Assembly (NCBI RefSeq): GCF_049808615.1 | Contig: NZ_JBNCAN010000016.1 | Coordinates: forward strand, 41,797-105,796 | Direction of reading: 5' to 3' | DNA: 64,000 nucleotides | Source: Modicisalibacter sp049808615 | Lineage (GTDB): Bacteria; Pseudomonadota; Gammaproteobacteria; Pseudomonadales; Halomonadaceae | Shown: positions 58,954 to 64,000 of the stretch, in pieces | Position numbering within the stretch: the first letter of the stretch is position 1 | Layout of the letters: every line of letters begins with the position of its first letter | Position numbers and translations under genes: made by a program | Notes under the pieces: model-generated | What the model saw: the letters and a program-made list of their open reading frames with translations, nothing else | What the model was told of the DNA's origin: nothing | Database searches by the model: none

Positions 58954-60240
58954 ATGGCTGATAAAAAAGCGCATTTGAAAATCGACGGCCTGGATGAAGC
59001 TATTGAATTTCCAGTCTATTCGGGCACGCTTGGTCCGGACGTCATCGATGTACGCAGCCTGACCGACAATGGCCATTTTACCTATGACCCAGGTTTCGTT
59101 GCCACGGCGTCCTGTGAATCCGGCATTACCTACATCGATGGCGCCAATGGCGTATTGCTGCACCGCGGCTACCCCATCGATCAACTCGCGGATCATTCCA
59201 ACTTCGTCGAGATGAGCTATCTGTTGCTGTTCGGCGAACTGCCCAACGATGAACAATACGAAAAGTTCAAGGGGCTGATCACCAACCACACCATGGTGCA
59301 TGAGCAACTCGTCAACTTCTTCAAGGGATTTCGCCGTGATGCCCACCCGATGGCCATCCTGTGCGGCGTGGTCGGCGGGCTGGCGGCCTTCTATCACGAC
59401 AACCTGGACATCTCCGATGAGAAACAGCGCCGGGTCAGCGCCATTCGCCTGATCGCCAAGATGCCGACCATCGCGGCGATGACCTACAAGTACAATATCG
59501 GCCAGCCTTTCAACTATCCACGCAATGATCTGAACTACGCCGAAAACTTCCTTTACATGATGTTCAGCAATCCATGTGAAAAGTTCAAGATCAACCCGGT
59601 GTACGCCAAGGCCATGGATCGCATCTTCATGCTCCATGCCGATCATGAGCAGAACGCCTCGACTTCGACGGTGCGCCTGGCCGGCTCCACCGGCGCCAAT
59701 CCGTTCGCTTGCATCAGTGCCGGTATCGCCGCGCTCTGGGGCCCGGCCCACGGTGGTGCCAACGAGGCGGTGCTCAACATGCTCGACGAGATTGGCGACG
59801 AGTCCGAAGAGAATATCCAGCGCTACATCGACAAGGCCAAGGACAAGGACGACCCCTTCAAGCTGATGGGCTTTGGCCATCGGGTGTACAAGAACTTCGA
59901 CCCGCGTGCCAAGGTCATGAAGGAGACCTGTGACGAGGTTCTCGAGGAACTGGGCCGTGCCAACGATCCCAAGCTCAAGATCGCCAAGCGCCTGGAGCAG
60001 ATCGCCCTGGAAGACGACTACTTCATTGAGCGCAAGCTCTACCCCAACGTCGATTTCTATTCCGGCATCATCCTCAACGCGATCGGCATCCCGACCAACA
60101 TGTTCACGGTCGTCTTCGCCGTGGCCCGTACCATCGGCTGGATCTCACACTGGAACGAGATGCTCAGCAACGACTATCGTATCGGTCGTCCGCGCCAGCT
60201 TTACACCGGATACCCGCAACGCGACTATCCACAGAAGTAA
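58954..60240 (+). CDS. gltA: Citrate synthase (type II)
   Basis: GltA condenses oxaloacetate and acetyl-CoA to citrate, the entry step of the TCA cycle. The 428-residue protein is of the hexameric, NADH-sensitive type known from gram-negative bacteria: N-terminal beta domain, the GYPIDQLADHS loop, catalytic histidines in the AADHEQNASTSTVRLAGSTG-like block (here HADHEQNASTSTV) and GFGHRVYKNFDPRA, and the catalytic aspartate in NVDFYSG. The start at 58954 has AGGAG 7 bases upstream; the 14-codon extension has no ribosome site. It is divergent from sdhC. Confidence 0.98.
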   Translation: MADKKAHLKIDGLDEAIEFPVYSGTLGPDVIDVRSLTDNGHFTYDPGFVATASCESGITYIDGANGVLLHRGYPIDQLADHSNFVEMSYLLLFGELPNDEQYEKFKGLITNHTMVHEQLVNFFKGFRRDAHPMAILCGVVGGLAAFYHDNLDISDEKQRRVSAIRLIAKMPTIAAMTYKYNIGQPFNYPRNDLNYAENFLYMMFSNPCEKFKINPVYAKAMDRIFMLHADHEQNASTSTVRLAGSTGANPFACISAGIAALWGPAHGGANEAVLNMLDEIGDESEENIQRYIDKAKDKDDPFKLMGFGHRVYKNFDPRAKVMKETCDEVLEELGRANDPKLKIAKRLEQIALEDDYFIERKLYPNVDFYSGIILNAIGIPTNMFTVVFAVARTIGWISHWNEMLSNDYRIGRPRQLYTGYPQRDYPQK

Positions 60241-60248
60241 CCATTGCA

Positions 60249-60286
60249 ACGAATGGGCCGCCTGATCAGGGCGGCCCGCTTCGTTG
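60249..60286 (+). terminator. Hairpin after gltA
   Basis: GGGCCGC/GCGGCCC, extended outwards by AACGAA/TTCGTT, forms a strong stem starting 9 bases after the gltA stop. It lacks a T run, so termination may be partial or Rho-assisted. Confidence 0.65.
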
Positions 60287-60700
60287 GAGACCATCCCTTC
60301 GACTCATCCCGCCCTGTCATTCTTTCAGCGATACAAGAAAGCCATTCCGTTGCAAGCGACATGGCATTCTGTGCGTGCACGACCTGATAACGGGGCAGCG
60401 GATAAAACCGGTGTCCGGCATGGATGCACACCTACCCGCTGCCGCTCTCATCGATCAGTTGTACTAGCGCCGACCAGCCATTGGGCACAGCACGGCGTTG
60501 TTTGTCGCTCATTGGAAACAACCCAACGACGCTCCTCACGCCTTGCTCTGCACCCAATGAATCTCTGTCGCGGCCGTGAGGAAACGTCAACAGGCCCTAA
60601 TGGAACGAGTACACCGGGAGCGATAAATCACGCAATTTGAACAGCTTGAACGAGGTGCCGGACGATCGATATTCATCGTTTTTCAAAGCGCCGCGCTGCC
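60287..60700. other. Non-coding stretch after gltA
   Basis: I see no credible gene here. A short open frame (60284-60640) has no ribosome site, motif or codon use like its neighbours. An inverted pair GGCAGCGG/CCGCTGCC spans about 60395-60445. Confidence 0.4.
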
Positions 60701-60709
60701 TCTTTGCGC

Positions 60710-60732
60710 TTGTCCACACTTTCTGTGGATAA
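60710..60732. promoter_or_regulatory. Head-to-head pair of DnaA boxes
   Basis: TTGTCCACA (60710-60718, one mismatch to the consensus TTATCCACA) and TGTGGATAA (60724-60732, exact consensus on the minus strand) face each other across 5 bases. A CTGTTCACAA element follows at 60735-60744 and weaker TTATCC and GCACA matches at 60865-60910. The stretch 60785-60850 between them is AT-rich. The pair may be a DnaA-titration or DnaA-reactivation type site; an origin is less likely because no dnaA, rnpA or mnmG is near. Confidence 0.5.
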
Positions 60733-60940
60733 AGCTGTTCACAACCTCTAGAGAACGTCATCCAATCGCCATGAATAGCGGCCTGGCTACAAATTGGCTA
60801 ATTTTTAACCATATGCAAGTATTTGATTTTAATTGATTTTTTCACAAACCCAGCAACGACGGGGTTATCCTGCTTTCTATGCACAGGGTAATGGTGAATC
60901 TTGCACAGGTGGGGAAAAACGAAGACTTATGTCAACCCTT

Positions 60941-61007
60941 GAAGAATGAAAAAAAGCACTTAATAACCAACAAAACAGGCTTGACAGGGCTAGTTTTTTC
61001 ATTCTTC
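60941..61007. repeat. 14-bp perfect inverted repeat
   Basis: GAAGAATGAAAAAA (60941-60954) and TTTTTTCATTCTTC (60994-61007) are exact reverse complements separated by 39 bases of AT-rich sequence. It lies 85 bases past the 3' end of tRNA-Glu. Role unknown: a long stem-loop in the tRNA read-through transcript, a binding site for a dimeric or looping protein, or the trace of a small mobile unit. Confidence 0.6.
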
Positions 61008-61092
61008 ACAACAAGAAAGAGAACTATAGACACCTAGAGGGGATATCGAACAAGTCAAAGCGACCGAGCGCGCAAAAGCAGAAGGAGAAGGG

Positions 61093-61168
61093 TGGCGTCC
61101 CATAGGGGGTTCGAACCCCTGTTACCGCCGTGAAAGGGCGGTGTCCTGGACCACTAGACGAATGGGAC
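61093..61168 (-). tRNA. tRNA-Glu (anticodon TTC)
   Basis: A 76-base cloverleaf on the minus strand: acceptor GTCCCAT/ATGGGAC, T arm GGGG-TTCGAAC-CCCT-like pairing, anticodon loop CCTTTCA with anticodon TTC, and an encoded CCA end. It lies 27 bases after tRNA-Ala and close to gltX, whose product charges it. U34 of this tRNA is an MnmA target. Confidence 0.97.
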
Positions 61169-61195
61169 GCAACAAGCACACAGTGTGCGAAACGA

Positions 61196-61271
61196 TGGTG
61201 GAGCCTACCGGGATCGAACCGGTGACCTCGACGCTGCCAGCGTCGCGCTCTCCCAGCTGAGCTAAGGCCCC
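61196..61271 (-). tRNA. tRNA-Ala (anticodon GGC)
   Basis: A 76-base cloverleaf on the minus strand: acceptor GGGGCCT/AGGCTCC with a G-U type pair, D arm AGCTCAGCTGGGAGAGC, anticodon stem GACGC/GCGTC with loop TGGCA region (anticodon GGC), T arm ACCGG-TTCGATC-CCGGT and an encoded CCA end. It carries the G3-U70-type alanine identity pair. Confidence 0.97.
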
Positions 61272-61306
61272 TTTGCAACAAACGCCGTCCTGTAAGAACG
61301 GGGCGT

Positions 61307-61335
61307 ATGCTACTCATACACCCCTGGCCGGTCAA
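61307..61335 (-). promoter_or_regulatory. Promoter of the tRNA-Ala/tRNA-Glu unit
   Basis: On the minus strand TTGACC and TAGCAT are separated by 17 bases, followed by a GC-rich ACGCCCCG stretch at the expected start point. A GC-rich discriminator is typical of stringently controlled stable-RNA promoters. It lies between the gltX stop and tRNA-Ala. Confidence 0.7.
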
Positions 61336-61346
61336 CGTTTTTTTAC

Positions 61347-62831
61347 TTACTCAAGGGCACGAAACTCCTTCTCGAACCCCTTCGCCTGCTTCTTGGAAAT
61401 TCCCCCCAGCACAAGGATCGCATGGCGCAAACGTGCCCGCGTCATATCCGACCCCAGAATGACCATCGCATCCATGACCGACGTCGAGGTCGTCGATCCG
61501 GTGATGGCAATGAATACAGGCGCCAGAAACACCTTCATCTTGAGCTCGAAGTAGTTACTGAGTCTTTTTACCTCTGGTAGAAGACTATCCTTATCCCAGA
61601 ACGACACCCTCTCAAGACGCCAGATCAAGAACTGCAGCAGCTTGAGTAACTCGCCACGCTCGAGCGTAATGCTCTCGAAACTGCGCTCATCGATCGGCGG
61701 CATACCCGAAAAGAAATGTCCGGCCAGAGGCGCCACATCAGACAGTGTCTCAATACGCGGCCGCACCTGGGGCAGTATCTGGCTGACATAATCTTCATTG
61801 AACGCCCATTCGCGCAGTGCAAGCAGTAGCCCCTGGTCATCCAGATCCTCGCGAATGTAAACGCCGTTCAACCAGGTCAGTTTTTCCAGATCGAAGACCG
61901 GCCCACCCAAGGACACGCGCTGGATATCGAAATGCGCCATCATCTCGCCAAGGCTGAATTTCTCGCGCTCATCGGGCATCGACCACCCCATGCGCCCCAG
62001 ATAGTTGGTCAGCGCCTGAGGAAGGAATCCCATGCGACGATAATAGTTGATCGAGGTTGGATTCTTGCGTTTCGAGAGCTTGGTCTTGTCGGGGTTACGC
62101 AGCAGCGGCAGATGACATAGCACCGGCATCTGCCAGCCGAAGTACTCGTAGAGCAGTTGATGCTTGGGCGCGGAGTTGATCCATTCCTCGCCCCGCAGAA
62201 CATGGGTGATCCTCATCAAATGATCATCGATCACGTTGGCCAGATGATAGGTCGGCATGCCATCGGACTTGAGCAGGATCTGCGCATCGACTTGCGTCCA
62301 GTCGACGTCGATACTGCCGCGCAGCATGTCCTCGACGACACACACACCCTCGCTGGGCACCTTCATGCGCACCACATAAGGCCAACCCTCGGCCTCGCGC
62401 CGTTCGACCTCGGCCTGAGGCAGCGCCAGGTCCGCCGGTTTGAGCGCCGCATGAAGGCCTTCGGCCTTTCGCGCCTCGCGCAATTCGTCCAGTTCGTCAC
62501 TGCTGCGGTAACACTTGAAGGCATGCCCTGCTTCCAGCAGCTGCTGAGCGTACTGCGCATAGAGATCGCCACGCTCGCTTTGACGATAGGGACCATGGGG
62601 ACCACCGACATCCGGTCCTTCATCCCACTCGAGCCCCAGCCAGCGTAGCGAATCGAGGATCATCCGCTCGGACTCCGACGTGGAGCGTTGCCGGTCGGTA
62701 TCTTCGATGCGCAGGATGAACTGGCCGCCATGCTGACGAGCAAAACACAAATTGAACAAGGCGACATAAGCGGTCCCCACATGGGGATCCCCCGTTGGCG
62801 AGGGGGCGATTCGGGTACGTACGGTGGTCAT
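61347..62831 (-). CDS. gltX: Glutamyl-tRNA synthetase
   Basis: GltX charges tRNA-Glu with glutamate. The 494-residue class I synthetase starts MTTVRTRIAPSPTGDPHVGTAY, with the HIGH-type motif as PHVGT, and has the second motif KLSKR (NPDKTKLSKRKN). It is the same length as the Pseudomonas aeruginosa enzyme. The start at 62831 is preferred on that likeness over an ATG 21 bases upstream. tRNA-Ala and tRNA-Glu follow on the same strand with a separate promoter. The SDR gene is divergent. Confidence 0.96.
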   Translation of the reverse strand: MTTVRTRIAPSPTGDPHVGTAYVALFNLCFARQHGGQFILRIEDTDRQRSTSESERMILDSLRWLGLEWDEGPDVGGPHGPYRQSERGDLYAQYAQQLLEAGHAFKCYRSSDELDELREARKAEGLHAALKPADLALPQAEVERREAEGWPYVVRMKVPSEGVCVVEDMLRGSIDVDWTQVDAQILLKSDGMPTYHLANVIDDHLMRITHVLRGEEWINSAPKHQLLYEYFGWQMPVLCHLPLLRNPDKTKLSKRKNPTSINYYRRMGFLPQALTNYLGRMGWSMPDEREKFSLGEMMAHFDIQRVSLGGPVFDLEKLTWLNGVYIREDLDDQGLLLALREWAFNEDYVSQILPQVRPRIETLSDVAPLAGHFFSGMPPIDERSFESITLERGELLKLLQFLIWRLERVSFWDKDSLLPEVKRLSNYFELKMKVFLAPVFIAITGSTTSTSVMDAMVILGSDMTRARLRHAILVLGGISKKQAKGFEKEFRALE

Positions 62832-62960
62832 GACATCCGTTCCGTTGCTCATAGGAGTGGCGGCATTATACGCACCTGATGCTTACTCGACAGCTCGATA
62901 CGCAATAGTCACAATCAAGTACGCGCCGGCCTACTATTGCCCCCTGTGAAAGGAGTCACC

Positions 62961-63707
62961 ATGCTCACCCAGTTGCCCGACGATTTCAGCGCACTTGTCC
63001 TTGGCGCTTCCGGCGGCATCGGTCAGGCCGTGCTCAAGGCGCTATTGGCCAGCCGACGGCCGGGACGCATCATCGCTGTCAGTCGTCGGGAACCGGGATT
63101 GGAACTCGATGATTCACGCCTGGAGCGCCTGACGTTGGATGCCACTACCCAGGAGGGCCAAGATGAACTGGCAGAACGGCTGAAGGGTGCACCGCTGCAC
63201 TTGGTTTTCAATGCCATTGGCATGCTGCATGACGACGATGCAGGCATCACACCGGAGAAAAAGTTCGACGACCTGGACGTTGGTGCATTGGCCCGGCTTT
63301 TTCACGTCAATGCCGCGACGCCTGCCCTGCTGTTCAAGACACTCAAGGGATCTCTGCAGGGTCGGCATCCGGTTATCTTTGCCAGTCTTTCGGCGCGGGT
63401 AGGCTCAATAGACGACAACGACCTGGGTGGCTGGTACGCCTATCGCGCCAGCAAGGCAGCTCACAACATGTTGCTGAAGACCGCCGCCGTGGAACTCAGA
63501 CGACTCAATCGGCAGGCCGTCGTTCTGTGCCTGCATCCGGGCACCACCGATACCGCGCTATCGCAACCTTTTCAGGCTCGGGTGCCGGAAGGCAAGCTGT
63601 TCACACCACACTTCGTCGCCGAGTGTTTACTGGACGTCATGGGCAAACGTACTCCGGACGACAGCGGCAGCTTCTGGGATTGGGCCGGTGAGCCCATCGC
63701 TTGGTGA
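62961..63707 (+). CDS. Short-chain dehydrogenase/reductase, CsgA/C-factor-like
   Basis: The 248-residue protein has the nucleotide-binding LVLGASGGIGQAV motif (G-x3-G-x-G), an NAIG motif, a catalytic serine in IFASLSARVGS and the YAYRASKAAHN motif with the active-site tyrosine and lysine. The C terminus (CLHPGTTDTALSQPFQARVPEG) resembles the C-factor/YciK-like SDR branch. Substrate unknown. The start at 62961 has AAAGGAG 5 bases upstream. It is divergent from gltX. Confidence 0.9.
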   Translation: MLTQLPDDFSALVLGASGGIGQAVLKALLASRRPGRIIAVSRREPGLELDDSRLERLTLDATTQEGQDELAERLKGAPLHLVFNAIGMLHDDDAGITPEKKFDDLDVGALARLFHVNAATPALLFKTLKGSLQGRHPVIFASLSARVGSIDDNDLGGWYAYRASKAAHNMLLKTAAVELRRLNRQAVVLCLHPGTTDTALSQPFQARVPEGKLFTPHFVAECLLDVMGKRTPDDSGSFWDWAGEPIAW

Positions 63708-63879
63708 GATTGAGCGAATCTTACTACAATGATCCTAAATGGCTGCGAAGTCATTGGCGATCTCCAATGACGATCTTCCCCTCCCCCTTGGCGCCACTAC
63801 AGGCCTGATAATCCTAAACAAACTTCGATCTTTTTTCACTATGCTGACACGAATAACTCGTGAGAGATATCGATGGAAG

Positions 63880-64000
63880 CCCTAGCCCGGATATTGCACC
63901 GGGCTGGTCAGCAGCGCCCAGATTCCGAGGGCGCGGGCCGTTGCCGCGCCCAAGCCTCTAATTTGATGGTTTTTTGATCAGTTCTTTGGTTTCAGAACGC
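63880..64000 (-). mobile_element. Probable insertion-sequence end with transposase C terminus
   Basis: On the minus strand a frame entering from the right edge reads RSETKELIKKPSN and stops at TAG (63958-63960), a basic tail like those of transposases. It is followed by a hairpin (GGGCGCGG/CCGCGCCC, 63928-63950) and a CCTAGCCCGGATATTGCACC end (63880-63899) that contains CCCGG/CCGGG in inverted order. The layout - gene end, stem, terminal repeat - is that of an IS, perhaps of the IS1380 group, but the family is a guess. The other end lies outside the window. Confidence 0.4.

Noticed and set aside
60284..60640. 118-codon frame after gltA
   Set aside because: No ribosome site, no recognisable motif, odd Arg/Ser/Thr-rich composition; better read as non-coding.
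60700..60910. Chromosomal replication origin
   Set aside because: DnaA boxes and AT-rich DNA are present, but dnaA, dnaN, rnpA, mnmG and similar origin neighbours are absent, and the box number is low. Kept only as a DnaA-binding candidate.

Overview
The window looks like a stretch of chromosome from a halophilic gammaproteobacterium close to Halomonas/Chromohalobacter (Halomonadaceae). The basis is fairly high GC, acidic linkers and surface-rich proteins (SucB, the RTX protein), protein sequences that resemble Pseudomonas/Halomonas orthologues, and typical gammaproteobacterial gene order. The genus is an inference; no 16S or marker search was possible. Almost all of the window is core chromosome. 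Accessory material is limited to one low-GC islet (about 44.4-46.7 kb) and an insertion-sequence end at the right edge.

Layout. 0-2.4 kb: tail of an unrecognised gene, a phospholipase-D lipoprotein and lolA. 2.5-10.7 kb: ftsK, then aat-bpt-infA facing clpS-clpA, so two aminoacyl-transferases, the adaptor and the unfoldase of the N-degron pathway sit together. 10.8-18.3 kb: icd diverging from rluE-nudJ-mnmA-hflD-purB-roxA-GNAT, the order known from Escherichia coli and relatives. 18.3-22.2 kb: isocitrate lyase behind a TGTAGT/ACTACA palindrome, a SlyB-like lipoprotein and a SlyD-like isomerase. 22.3-25.8 kb: an unusual three-gene operon of a VTT-membrane/flavin disulfide reductase fusion, a CDP-alcohol phosphatidyltransferase and a DUF3047 protein. 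26-44 kb: msrA, transporters, a triple-DUF1266 protein, gabT, small membrane proteins, ycjXF, usp, an AI-2E family permease, a HAD phosphatase, a DksA-like protein and rnb.

44.4-46.7 kb: an AT-rich leader with competing hairpins and a 24-codon leader ORF, followed by a secreted beta-helix/RTX protein ending in a CBM2-like domain. 46.8-60.2 kb: the TCA block sdhCDAB-sucAB-lpdA-sucCD on the minus strand, divergent from gltA, with good sigma70 promoters on both sides, a CRP-type palindrome and a hairpin between sdhB and sucA. 60.2-61.1 kb: a long non-coding gap with a head-to-head DnaA-box pair, an AT-rich stretch and a 14-bp inverted repeat. 61.1-64 kb: tRNA-Glu and tRNA-Ala (with their own promoter) behind gltX, an SDR gene and the IS end.

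Together icd, aceA, gltA, sdh, suc and lpdA give most of the TCA cycle plus the first glyoxylate-bypass step within 50 kb. The observations most worth following are the VTT-oxidoreductase/phosphatidyltransferase operon, the beta-helix-RTX-CBM2 protein with its structured leader, the triple-DUF1266 protein, the DnaA-box locus and the operator upstream of aceA. All boundaries and start codons were judged by eye from sequence; no database search was run.
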